A DNA stretch of 31,591 bases from DAIUFH01 sp036844705 (GTDB lineage Bacteria > Bacillota > Clostridia > Tissierellales > Tissierellaceae): positions 1 to 31,591 of the forward strand of contig DAIUFH010000020.1 in NCBI GenBank assembly GCA_036844705.1. The letters run 5' to 3'. Positions 8,310 to 15,642 of this stretch are shown here, piece by piece. The notes under the pieces are model-generated. The model searched no databases. It was not told the origin of the DNA and saw only the letters and a list, made by a program, of their open reading frames with translations. Made by a program: the position numbers and the translations under genes. How positions within the stretch are numbered: position 1 is the stretch's first letter; each line of letters opens with the position of its first letter.

Positions 8310-9674
8310 CTATGGATGTATAAACAATGACAATATAAATACCACTACCATTGCTGCACATGCACCTAATGCTGATGGGATAGATACAAGATCATAGCCC
8401 TCATTCATTGGTAAATTGCCATTAGCCTTTAATACAACCCAGAAGTGGCTTGCATTTGCATGATAGAAGAAAGATGAACCTGCGGCTATTGCCAATGCTG
8501 CAATTACCGGGTGTAATCCTAATGAAGGAAGTAATGGTAAAATTATAGCTGAACCAGTGATCAAAGATACAGTCGCAGAACCATTTGCTACTGATAGCAA
8601 TACAGATACTAGAAACGGTACAAATACTGATGGAAGAGGAGTTGCAGCTATCATATTTCCAAGATACGTACCTACTCCTGATGCCTTAAGAACTCCACCA
8701 AACGCTCCCGCTGCACCAGTAGCTATCATTATAAATCCTGAATCTTCAACTGATTTTGAAAACCAAACATTTAATTGTTCTAAAGAAAAACGTTCTTTAT
8801 CTAAGAATAATGCAATAACAACTCCAACCGTTAAAGCGAATATTGGATGACCTACAAATCCCAAAATAGGAAGTATAGCTGAATCTTCTGCTAATAATAA
8901 TGAACCAAATGAATTAATACAAATTAGAAGAACCGGTGCCAAAATAGCACCAAAAGCTAAAAATGAGCTTGGTAATTGACGGCCATCTGGCATTTCAAGA
9001 GTAAAATCTTCGCCTAAAGCAGTCTCTACATTTTCCATTACAGCTAATTCTGGGTATTTATTAAGCATTCTTTTACTATTACACCATAAAGATGCTGCAA
9101 GGGTATATGCAATAGATGATATAAGCCCAAGACCTATCATAAGTCCTAAGTCAGCACCTAATGTACCTGCTGCTGCAATAGGCCCGGGAGTTGGAGGTAC
9201 CATAGTGTGAGTTGCTAGAATACCACCATTTAGTGCGCCTAATAGGCCAATCAATGGTATACCACCACGAGCAGATAATGCACGAGCTACTGGTGACATG
9301 ATAATGATTGCAGAGTCACTAAATACTGGAATAGATACTAAGTATCCCGTTAAAGCCATTGCAAGCTTAGAATTTTTCTTGCCTACCCATTTAAGTATGG
9401 TATTTGCCAATACTAATGCTCCACCTGTATCCTCCAAAATAATACCAATAGCACAACCCAATATTATAACAATACCTATACTACCAATTGTACTACCAAA
9501 TCCATTCATAATCAGTGGCATTACTTCAAGCAATGGAAATCCAAATCCAATTGCTGATAAAATGCCTACTCCAACTAGTGCATAGAATGGGTGAATCTTA
9601 AGTTTCATAATTGTGTAAACCAAAACTATTATACTAATGATCATAACAACTAATGAACTAAATCCCGCTTCCAT
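8310..9674 (-). CDS. GntP family permease
   Basis: This is an inner-membrane proton symporter of the gluconate:H+ symporter family, whose members carry gluconate, related sugar acids or D-serine (DsdX). The 454 residues are almost wholly hydrophobic with about 12-14 membrane segments. Family wording includes GCAIGIILEDTGGA (73-86), GYLVSIPVFSDSA (109-121) and GGILATHTMVPPTPGPIAAA (about 150-169), the signature substrate region, followed in the C-terminal half by ANGSATVSLITG. The ATG follows AAAGGGGGAG. A terminator follows it, and 248 bases separate it from the racemase gene upstream, so it is probably its own unit. No sugar kinase or dehydrogenase lies nearby; the racemase upstream makes a D-amino acid substrate possible, but that is inference. 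Substrate not assignable. Confidence 0.9.
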   Translation of the reverse strand: MEAGFSSLVVMIISIIVLVYTIMKLKIHPFYALVGVGILSAIGFGFPLLEVMPLIMNGFGSTIGSIGIVIILGCAIGIILEDTGGALVLANTILKWVGKKNSKLAMALTGYLVSIPVFSDSAIIIMSPVARALSARGGIPLIGLLGALNGGILATHTMVPPTPGPIAAAGTLGADLGLMIGLGLISSIAYTLAASLWCNSKRMLNKYPELAVMENVETALGEDFTLEMPDGRQLPSSFLAFGAILAPVLLICINSFGSLLLAEDSAILPILGFVGHPIFALTVGVVIALFLDKERFSLEQLNVWFSKSVEDSGFIMIATGAAGAFGGVLKASGVGTYLGNMIAATPLPSVFVPFLVSVLLSVANGSATVSLITGSAIILPLLPSLGLHPVIAALAIAAGSSFFYHANASHFWVVLKANGNLPMNEGYDLVSIPSALGACAAMVVVFILSLFIHP

Positions 9675-9922
9675 CGTGTACTCCCCCTTTATAATATTCG
9701 TCTCTTAAAGTAAAGAGATATAATGTCAAAACACTTAAAAAACTAACAATGACTATGAAGAATTTTTATATAATATGATGTTTTTTATCTTCAACACCCC
9801 CTATTATATTTTTTGTCAAAATTTATCATTTAATAAATATTTTTGTATATATATATATTCAATATGAAAACCTTTTCTCCTCCTTTAAAACAAAAATAAT
9901 TACTAAATTTATTAGTAATTAT
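9675..9922 (-). other. AT-rich gap before the GntP permease
   Basis: These 248 bases hold the racemase terminator at the far end and no supported gene. Features seen on the minus strand are AAGGAGGAG without a usable start codon, a TATATATATATA tract, two TTGACA hexamers (one at 9724-9729) without a matching -10 at normal spacing, and a small inverted repeat TCTCTT-6-AAGAGA (9701-9718) some 30 bases before the permease start. The permease promoter is probably here, but I cannot fix it. Confidence 0.4.
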
Positions 9923-9923
9923 T
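9895..9923 (-). terminator. AT-rich terminator after the racemase gene
   Basis: An 11-bp perfect stem (9895-9905 with 9913-9923, seven-base loop), followed on the minus strand by TTTGTTTT, overlaps the racemase stop codon. The stem is mostly A-T, so it may be weak. Confidence 0.55.
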
Positions 9924-10987
9924 TATATGATTACTTTTTCAATATATTCACTTGTCATAAGTCTTAATATGCTTACATAATGAATATTAAAGCTAATAAT
10001 GTCACCTATTTTGTAATCGATCTTGCTGTCACTTCCATCCAGAATCAAATGATCTGAACTACCGCCCAAAACTATAAGGTCTTTATCAAATGGATAAATA
10101 GTATCAAAATCTACATCCTGCTTTCCAATAGCACAAAGTATTCTTTTTCGTATCCCCCTATCTATAAACATAGGTACTTTGCCAAAAGCATCCCTGCCTA
10201 TTTCTTCTGTAGGTACAGAAGGCTTTTCCTTTATTTCAATTATTTCTACTTCGAGTGTAAAGGCATCATTATAAGTTCCTTCGATTCGTCTTCCATAAGC
10301 AGATTCTGTACCGCAAATAAGTGCCTCACCAAGTCTCAAATTTGTGATTCCCTTGATATCATCCTTATTATTAAGCATATAAATTGAGCTGGAATTTCCT
10401 CCTGAAATTATCTGTAGTTTTAGATTAAATCTATCTTCAATCTCTTTACTTATATTTACAAGTTTCTCAACTAACCTTTTATTTGGTATTACTCCTCCAT
10501 AGCAAGTAAAATTAACACCTAATCCAAGGATAACTATTCCTTTGAGATCTTTAGTCTTCTCTATAGCCTCGTACAAATCATCCTCGTTAATATATCCCTC
10601 TCTTAAATCTCCTAAATCAACCATAAATATGATTTCATGTTCTTTATTCAACTTAATTGCAGCCTTTGAAATAGATTTTATTGTATCTACTTCCGAATTT
10701 AAGGATATATCAGAATATTTTACAACATCTTCGGCCTCCGATATCATTGGTAATCTAAGTAACATTTTGGGTAAATCAAAGGCTTTCAGCTTTTTTAAGT
10801 TACTAATCCTAGAATCTGCAAGATACTTAACTCCACCTTTAACATAGGAAGATACAATATCTGTATTGGCGCAAAAACCTTTTGTCACACCTGCTATATC
10901 TATTCCATTTCTATTTGACATCTTAACTAAAGTCTTAACATTATTAAAAATTTTTTTTGTATCTACAATTAGTCTTGGATATCCCAT
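9923..10987 (-). CDS. Ornithine racemase-like PLP enzyme (alanine/ornithine racemase family)
   Basis: This fold-III PLP enzyme of the alanine racemase N-terminal family probably interconverts L- and D-forms of an amino acid. Its 354-residue layout closely follows ornithine racemase (Orr) of amino-acid-fermenting clostridia: GVTKGFCAN (33-41) with the PLP Lys36, then LADSRISNLKKLK, MVDLGDLREGY, TCYGGVIP, the phosphate-binding SGGNSSS, NLRLGEA, EIKEKPS, and a C-terminal LGGSSDHLILD and TSEYIEK. In ornithine fermenters Orr makes D-ornithine for the 4,5-aminomutase, but none of those genes are here, so the substrate is open. The ATG follows AGGAGG. It starts 49 bases after nrdR with no terminator between, so co-transcription is likely. 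Family secure; ornithine specificity moderate. Confidence 0.85.
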   Translation of the reverse strand: MGYPRLIVDTKKIFNNVKTLVKMSNRNGIDIAGVTKGFCANTDIVSSYVKGGVKYLADSRISNLKKLKAFDLPKMLLRLPMISEAEDVVKYSDISLNSEVDTIKSISKAAIKLNKEHEIIFMVDLGDLREGYINEDDLYEAIEKTKDLKGIVILGLGVNFTCYGGVIPNKRLVEKLVNISKEIEDRFNLKLQIISGGNSSSIYMLNNKDDIKGITNLRLGEALICGTESAYGRRIEGTYNDAFTLEVEIIEIKEKPSVPTEEIGRDAFGKVPMFIDRGIRKRILCAIGKQDVDFDTIYPFDKDLIVLGGSSDHLILDGSDSKIDYKIGDIISFNIHYVSILRLMTSEYIEKVII

Positions 10988-11036
10988 AATTTACCTCCTA
11001 GAATTGTAGCTTAAGAAACTTTTTACATATCAATAA

Positions 11037-11501
11037 TCACTTTCTTTGACCTTCATCTAAAATCTTCTTAAGCTCATCCATAAATGAGTTTACATCCTTA
11101 AATTGTCTATATACGGATGCAAATCTGACATAGGCAACTTCATCAATGTCTTTTAATTTATTCATTACCATTTCCCCAATACTAACAGAAGTAATCTCTT
11201 TCTCTAAAGAGTTAGATAAGTTCTTTTCAATATCGTCAACTATTTGTTCTATGACACTCATTGGAACAGGTCTTTTCTCGCAAGATTTCAATATACCATT
11301 TAGCAACTTATTTCTATCATAAGCCTGTCTGTTTCCATCCTTCTTCACTACAATAATAGGAATTTCTTCTATTTTTTCATAAGTTGTAAAACGTCTGCCA
11401 CATCTCATACATTCCCTTCTTCTTCTTATGGCTTGTCCTTCATCAGTAGGTCTTGAATCTACTACTTTTGATTCTAAATATTCACAAAATGGGCATTTCA
11501 T
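11037..11501 (-). CDS. nrdR: Transcriptional repressor NrdR
   Basis: NrdR is a nucleotide-sensing repressor of ribonucleotide reductase genes. The 154 residues match the family length. The N-terminal zinc ribbon has C3, C6, C31 and C34 with the hallmark RRRRECMRCGRRFTTYE (26-42), followed by an ATP-cone domain (about 49-139, starting VVKKDGNRQAYDR) that reads ATP/dATP. The start has AGGAGGTAAGTCTT before ATG. It lies 60 bases after ylmC with no terminator seen, so it may belong to the sigG-ylmC transcript, an arrangement also seen in other clostridia. I found no NrdR box pair in the window; its targets are elsewhere. Confidence 0.97.
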   Translation of the reverse strand: MKCPFCEYLESKVVDSRPTDEGQAIRRRRECMRCGRRFTTYEKIEEIPIIVVKKDGNRQAYDRNKLLNGILKSCEKRPVPMSVIEQIVDDIEKNLSNSLEKEITSVSIGEMVMNKLKDIDEVAYVRFASVYRQFKDVNSFMDELKKILDEGQRK

Positions 11502-11561
11502 AAGACTTACCTCCTATTCTAATACCCATATTATATTATAAGAGATTATGATTGTCTAATA

Positions 11562-11801
11562 TTATTCATCCTTATAGTTTATTAAAATTGTGTCGTTCCC
11601 AATTTTAATGATTTTACTCCATTCAACATAGATATCATTAGCCTTGGTAAAAAAACTCATTACTTTACTTTCTCCAGATAATACTATTCCTGTTAATGTT
11701 CCATTTTCTAAATTAATTTCAAAATCAGTAATATAACCCATTCTTTGTCCATTAAAAAGGTTTATTACTTCCTTTTCACGAATATCTGATAATTTTAACA
11801 T
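11562..11801 (-). CDS. ylmC: YlmC/YmxH family sporulation protein (PRC-barrel)
   Basis: This small 79-residue protein has the PRC-barrel-like form of the YlmC/YmxH family: LSDIREKEVINLFNGQRMGYITDFEINLENG at the N-terminus, a glycine-containing turn at about 36-42, then VEWSKIIKIGNDTILIN at the C-terminus. The biochemical role is unknown; members sit next to sporulation sigma genes, as here, 78 bases after sigG. The ATG is preceded by GAGGTGGGG. The leader has an 8-bp inverted repeat (ATTAATGT at 11813-11820, ACATTAAT at 11859-11866) flanking an AT-rich loop close to the ribosome binding site, of unclear meaning. Confidence 0.88.
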   Translation of the reverse strand: MLKLSDIREKEVINLFNGQRMGYITDFEINLENGTLTGIVLSGESKVMSFFTKANDIYVEWSKIIKIGNDTILINYKDE

Positions 11802-11879
11802 AACCCCACCTCATTAATGTTATTTATATAGATATATACTTATAGACTATAAAATATTACATTAATTTGGTGGAATTAT

Positions 11880-12653
11880 TTATACGTACTTTCTCATTTG
11901 TCTAAGTGCATTTTTTTCTAATCGGGAAACTTGTGCCTGAGATATTCCTATTTCATCTGCTACCTCCATCTGAGTCTTCCCTTCGTAAAATCTTAAATTT
12001 AAAATTTCCTTTTCTCTAGTGTTTAATTTGTCCATTGCTTCCTTCAGGGTAATATCTCTTAACCATAATTCATCTTCTTCCTTATCATCCTTAACTTGAT
12101 CTACGACGAATATGGCATCCCCACTATCATGGTATATAGGTTCAAATAAGGAAATAGGCTCTTGTATCGCTTCTAATGCAAAAACTACTTCCTCCTTGGA
12201 CAATCCAAGAAGATCTGCTATTTCACTTACAGTTGGTTCCTTAGAATTCTTATGAACCAGTTGATCTCTTGCCTGCAATGCCTTATATGCTATATCTCTA
12301 AGTGATCTACTGACCCTAATTGAATTATTGTCTCTTAAATATCTTCGAATTTCTCCTATTATCATTGGAACAGCATAGGTTGAAAATCTTACATTCTGGC
12401 TTAAATCAAAATTGTCTATAGCTTTTATCAGTCCTATACAACCTACCTGAAATAAATCATCTACCGGTTCTCCTCTCCTATTAAATCTTTGAATAATACT
12501 TAAGACAAGCCTTAGATTACCTTGAATAAAGGTTTCTCTTGCAGATAGATCTCCATCCTTTATTTTAATAAACAATTTCTGCATTTCTTCATTGGTTAGA
12601 ACAGGTAATTTGGCAGTATTTACCCCACAAATTTCAACCTTAGATATATGCAT
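11880..12653 (-). CDS. sigG: RNA polymerase sporulation sigma factor SigG
   Basis: Sigma-G directs late forespore transcription after engulfment. The 257-residue protein begins with the diagnostic KVEICGVNTAKLPVL. Region 2 includes DDLFQVGCIGLIKAIDNFD and FSTYAVPMIIGEIRRYLRD. Region 3 follows, and the region 4 helix-turn-helix is TQMEVADEIGISQAQVSRLE near the C-terminus. Length equals the usual 255-260. I start at the ATG at 12653, eight bases after AAAGGA; the frame is open to an ATG at 12707 but without a ribosome binding site. It lies downstream of sigE, separated by a UUCG-loop terminator and its own candidate sigma-F/G promoter, as expected for forespore-only expression. Confidence 0.97.
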   Translation of the reverse strand: MHISKVEICGVNTAKLPVLTNEEMQKLFIKIKDGDLSARETFIQGNLRLVLSIIQRFNRRGEPVDDLFQVGCIGLIKAIDNFDLSQNVRFSTYAVPMIIGEIRRYLRDNNSIRVSRSLRDIAYKALQARDQLVHKNSKEPTVSEIADLLGLSKEEVVFALEAIQEPISLFEPIYHDSGDAIFVVDQVKDDKEEDELWLRDITLKEAMDKLNTREKEILNLRFYEGKTQMEVADEIGISQAQVSRLEKNALRQMRKYV

Positions 12654-12692
12654 CAAATTCATCCTTTCATGTCGAAGTTCCCCTTTCCTTAA

Positions 12693-12721
12693 AATTATTT
12701 CCTTCATAGTTTATTTTATAC
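12693..12721 (-). promoter_or_regulatory. Candidate sigma-F/sigma-G promoter of sigG
   Basis: On the minus strand there is GTATA (12717-12721), 14 bases, then GGAAATAATT (12693-12702). The first fits the -35 GYATA and the second fits the -10 pattern GGNRANANTW described for Bacillus sigma-F. The spacing is at the short end of the usual range. It lies between the sigE terminator and sigG, where a forespore promoter is expected. Confidence 0.55.
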
Positions 12722-12737
12722 TCTGTTACTTTGTCCC

Positions 12738-12770
12738 AAAATAAAAAAGATATTATCGAAATAATATCTT
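12738..12770 (-). terminator. UUCG-loop terminator between sigE and sigG
   Basis: A perfect 10-bp stem (12747-12756 with 12761-12770) is closed by a TTCG tetraloop on the minus strand and followed by TTTTTTATTTT. It touches the sigE stop codon. It would keep the spoIIGA-sigE transcript from entering sigG. Confidence 0.85.
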
Positions 12771-13483
12771 TATATCAGTCTTCCCATTTCCTTACGGAGT
12801 CTTTTTATAATCCTTTTTTCTAGCCTTGATATATAGGATTGAGAAATTCCAAGAAGATCAGCTACTTCCTTTTGAGTTTTTTCTATTCCACTAGTAAGCC
12901 CAAATCTCAATTCGACTATGGTTTTTTCTCTATTAGAGAGCTTTTCAATGGCATTATTTAGCAAAGTCTTATCGACTTCATCCTCTAAATATTTATATAT
13001 TACATCACTATCCGTTCCCAATATATCGGATAGCAGGAGTTCATTACCATCCCAGTCAGTATTTAATGGCTCATCAAAGGATATTTCATTTCTAATTTTA
13101 CTTGTTTTCCTCAAATACATCAATATTTCATTTTCAATACATTTAGATGCATATGTAGCCAGCTTAATTTTCTTATCTGGGTCAAATGTATTTACGGCCT
13201 TTATCAATCCTATAGTACCAATCGAGATCAAATCCTCTATAGAAACCTTTGTATTTTCAAACTTTCTAGCAATATATACAACGAGTCTTAAATTTCTTTC
13301 TATTAAAATTCCTTTTATTGATTCGTCATTTTTTAAATTTTCTAAATAAAAGCTTTCTTCTTCCGGCTTTAAAGGGGGAGGTAATGATTCACCTGTACCT
13401 ATATAATCTATTCGCTCAAGTAAATTTAATTTACTTAAAATCTTAAATATAAATAATTTAATTTTGTACTTCAATACACTCAT
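12770..13483 (-). CDS. sigE: RNA polymerase sporulation sigma factor SigE precursor (pro-sigma-E)
   Basis: Sigma-E is the early mother-cell sigma factor, made as an inactive precursor. The 237-residue product keeps an amphipathic basic pro-sequence (about 1-26, rich in K, I, L and F) ending at IDYIGTGESLPPPL, the conserved processing junction. Region 2 has VSIEDLISIGTIGLIKAV and KLATYASKCIENEILMYLR. The region 4 helix-turn-helix is TQKEVADLLGISQSYISRLE. The start is the ATG at 13483, eight bases after GGAGG; a slightly upstream ATG overlaps that site itself. Its first 26 bases overlap the end of spoIIGA, so the precursor and its protease are made from one message. A UUCG-loop terminator follows. 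Confidence 0.97.
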   Translation of the reverse strand: MSVLKYKIKLFIFKILSKLNLLERIDYIGTGESLPPPLKPEEESFYLENLKNDESIKGILIERNLRLVVYIARKFENTKVSIEDLISIGTIGLIKAVNTFDPDKKIKLATYASKCIENEILMYLRKTSKIRNEISFDEPLNTDWDGNELLLSDILGTDSDVIYKYLEDEVDKTLLNNAIEKLSNREKTIVELRFGLTSGIEKTQKEVADLLGISQSYISRLEKRIIKRLRKEMGRLI

Positions 13484-14387
13484 TTTCCACGCCTCCATCT
13501 ATTAATTCGTAATGCAATAAACCACTATATCCCATCTCTTTTGAAAGAAAACCTGAATATATCCCAACTAGAATATTGTCCATAATTATTTCTTTATCCA
13601 TATAGTAAACATTTACCGAATCAGGCTTAAAAGCAAATAATATGCCATGCTTACCTACGGAGTTATATGGTATCATAGTCAGTTTAATTTCATCCTGCAA
13701 ACTTGTTAAAATCAATTCCATATTCTTGAAATCTGATTTGTCATTTTCAATTATCAGCTCATTTACTGATTCTGGTAAAATCTTTTTAAGCACTTCATAC
13801 TCGACTACCATAACACTATCCCCTGTAAATGGATTTATGAGGGAATGTCCAGTATCTATCAGCGCCTTAATAATTATTTGTTTACCTCTATACTTTATGA
13901 GCACATCAGCTATATAGTTTGCTTTAATGCTTCTTTGATTGAAATATGTAAAGGTGATCTTACCAATAAATATACTTGCTGTAACCCCCAGTATAAGATA
14001 TATAACTGGAAATCCGTCAAATACATCTATTTTCTTGTTCAATATAGTGCTAAGATTACTAGAAGTATAATATGCCCCTAAAGTTGCACCAGCAAATATA
14101 AAGGATATAATGTAAAAACCCAATAATTCTTTTAAAAATATTTTTAGATTATAATATTTAAAACTGATTCTAATCAATAGCATCGAAAATAGTAACTTAA
14201 ATATCGGTCTGGATAAAAAATATGTTGCTGGATAAAAAAATACTAAAGAATATATAGATGCCACCAATGATCCTAAGATTATTTTAGTATTTTTTGAATC
14301 AATTTTTAAAAATAACTTATTTAAATAAAGTATGAAAAAATTAATGATAAAGTTTTCTAAAAGTAAATACTCTAAAACTATATACAT
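13458..14387 (-). CDS. spoIIGA: Sigma-E processing peptidase SpoIIGA
   Basis: This membrane aspartic-type protease cleaves the pro-sequence from pro-sigma-E at the sporulation septum. The 309-residue protein has five hydrophobic segments in the first 145 residues, then a soluble domain with the catalytic motif DTGHSLINP (178-186), in which Asp178 is the expected nucleophile. The family more often shows Asn after DTG and Asp before Pro, so this version has two substitutions around an intact D-T-G core. A second landmark is the late GILFAFKPD segment. The start is ATG 14387. It overlaps sigE by 26 bases and is preceded by a promoter with an unusually long spacer, like the Spo0A-controlled spoIIG promoter of Bacillus. 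Confidence 0.94.
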   Translation of the reverse strand: MYIVLEYLLLENFIINFFILYLNKLFLKIDSKNTKIILGSLVASIYSLVFFYPATYFLSRPIFKLLFSMLLIRISFKYYNLKIFLKELLGFYIISFIFAGATLGAYYTSSNLSTILNKKIDVFDGFPVIYLILGVTASIFIGKITFTYFNQRSIKANYIADVLIKYRGKQIIIKALIDTGHSLINPFTGDSVMVVEYEVLKKILPESVNELIIENDKSDFKNMELILTSLQDEIKLTMIPYNSVGKHGILFAFKPDSVNVYYMDKEIIMDNILVGIYSGFLSKEMGYSGLLHYELIDGGVENECIEVQN

Positions 14388-14422
14388 TCAATATTCCTAC
14401 CTCTTCTCAAGTTATATTCTTA

Positions 14423-14455
14423 ATTATAAATTATTTCTATTGAGAAATATGTCAA
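14423..14455 (-). promoter_or_regulatory. Long-spacer promoter of spoIIGA-sigE, spoIIG type
   Basis: The minus strand carries TTGACA (14450-14455) and TATAAT (14423-14428), both perfect hexamers but 21 bp apart. The Bacillus spoIIG promoter is likewise a sigma-A promoter with a spacer of about 22 bp that needs Spo0A. A Spo0A-box-like TATGTCAAT (consensus TTTGTCRAA) on the plus strand overlaps the -35. Confidence 0.6.
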
Positions 14456-14474
14456 TTTAGTAAAGAAAAAAAAA

Positions 14475-14497
14475 CGTATCTTCTACAATAAGATACG
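14475..14497 (-). terminator. Rho-independent terminator after ftsZ
   Basis: A perfect 8-bp stem (CGTATCTT at 14475-14482 with 14490-14497) is followed on the minus strand by nine T residues. It ends the dcw cluster transcript and separates it from the spoIIG promoter. Confidence 0.9.
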
Positions 14498-14515
14498 CTT
14501 TTCAACATTTATATA

Positions 14516-15604
14516 TTACTTTTTATCTCTTTTTCTTAAAAAAATTGGTATATCTAAGTCATCTAATGACCCATCAATATGTATATCATCAAGACCCTTT
14601 GAATCTTTTTTAGTTGCATTTTTTTCTTTTGACGATTTTATTGAGCTTCCATTATCCTCAAATCCAGTAGCAATGACTGTAATCTTAATTGAATCTCCAA
14701 GGCTTTCGTCAATTCCTGCACCAAATATAATATTTGCGTCTTGGTCAACAGATTGTCTAATTAAGTCTGCTGCTTCATTTACCTCAAATATTCCTAAATC
14801 TCCACCACCTGTTATATTTAATAAAACTGATTTAGCTCCTTCTATTGATGTTTCAAGCAATGGACTCTTAATAGCTAGTTTAGCGGCATCAGTAGCTCTA
14901 TTATCTCCAGAAGCTGCTCCAATACCCATATGTGCAATTCCTTTATCCTGCATAATTGTCTTAACATCTGCAAAATCAAGATTTATTAAATTAGGCACTG
15001 ATATTAAATCAGATATGCCTTGTATACCATGTTGCAATACTTCATCAGCCATCATAAAGGCCTGTGACATAGTTGTCTTTTTATCTGCTACTTGCAATAA
15101 TCTGTCATTAGGTATAGTTACAAGAGTATCAACCTTATCTTTCAACTCAATAATACCACTTTCTGCTTGGGTCAATCTTTTCTTACCTTCAAATGTAAAT
15201 GGTTTTGTAACAACTCCAACAGTTAAAATTCCTAATTCTTTAGCTATTTCTGCAACAATAGGAGCCGCACCTGTACCTGTACCTCCACCCATTCCAGCAG
15301 TAATAAATATCATATCAGTTCCTTTTATAGCTTCCATTATATCATTTCTATTTTCTTCAGCGGCTTTGGATCCTATTTCGGGATTTGCTCCTGCTCCTAA
15401 TCCTTTGGTAATCTTTTCTCCAATTTGAATCTTGATTTCTGCTCTAGACGAATACAAAGCTTGTCTGTCTGTATTCAATGCAATAAATTCTATACCTCTA
15501 ACGCCACTATCTATCATTCTGTTAACTGCATTATTTCCTCCGCCACCTACACCAATTACTTTAATTTTAGCGAATTGCTCAACATCAATATCAAAATCAA
15601 ACAT
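14516..15604 (-). CDS. ftsZ: Cell division protein FtsZ
   Basis: FtsZ is the tubulin-like GTPase that polymerises into the division ring. The 362 residues include the N-terminal GVGGGGNNAVNRM (18-30), the tubulin signature GGGTGTG (106-112), the T7 synergy-loop segment NLDFAD (208-213), a charged linker rich in S, K and D (about 318-345), and the C-terminal tail DIPIFLRKRDKK (351-362), which docks membrane anchors and regulators. The ATG follows AAGGGGG. It is the last gene of the dcw cluster, 38 bases after sbp. ftsA, which lies between sbp and ftsZ in Bacillus, is absent here, so the membrane anchor must be encoded elsewhere or be SepF. Confidence 0.99.
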   Translation of the reverse strand: MFDFDIDVEQFAKIKVIGVGGGGNNAVNRMIDSGVRGIEFIALNTDRQALYSSRAEIKIQIGEKITKGLGAGANPEIGSKAAEENRNDIMEAIKGTDMIFITAGMGGGTGTGAAPIVAEIAKELGILTVGVVTKPFTFEGKKRLTQAESGIIELKDKVDTLVTIPNDRLLQVADKKTTMSQAFMMADEVLQHGIQGISDLISVPNLINLDFADVKTIMQDKGIAHMGIGAASGDNRATDAAKLAIKSPLLETSIEGAKSVLLNITGGGDLGIFEVNEAADLIRQSVDQDANIIFGAGIDESLGDSIKITVIATGFEDNGSSIKSSKEKNATKKDSKGLDDIHIDGSLDDLDIPIFLRKRDKK

Positions 15605-15642
15605 TTTAAGGCCCCCTTATCAATTTGTGTTCTTTGACTATG

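Noticed and set aside
9770..9815. A 13-codon TTG-started leader peptide in the minus strand upstream of the permease
   Set aside because: The G-rich stretch is only two bases from the TTG, too close for initiation, and the peptide has no run of a regulatory codon.
9845..9862. TA dinucleotide tract as a microsatellite or origin-like element
   Set aside because: It is short and lies in a generally AT-rich gap; there are no DnaA boxes or iterons around it.
11813..11866. 8-bp inverted repeat in the ylmC leader as an operator
   Set aside because: The arms are 38 bases apart, AT-rich and partly self-palindromic, so chance pairing is likely in this base composition.
14673..15428. A 251-codon open frame on the plus strand opposite ftsZ
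   Set aside because: It is a shadow of ftsZ: rich in S, P and I with no ribosome binding site and no recognisable domain, and it lies wholly within a secure gene on the other strand. The same holds for the other plus-strand frames in the window.
15605..15642. A degraded ftsA remnant between sbp and ftsZ
   Set aside because: Only 38 bases are present, made up by the ftsZ ribosome binding site and spacer, with no trace of ftsA coding sequence.
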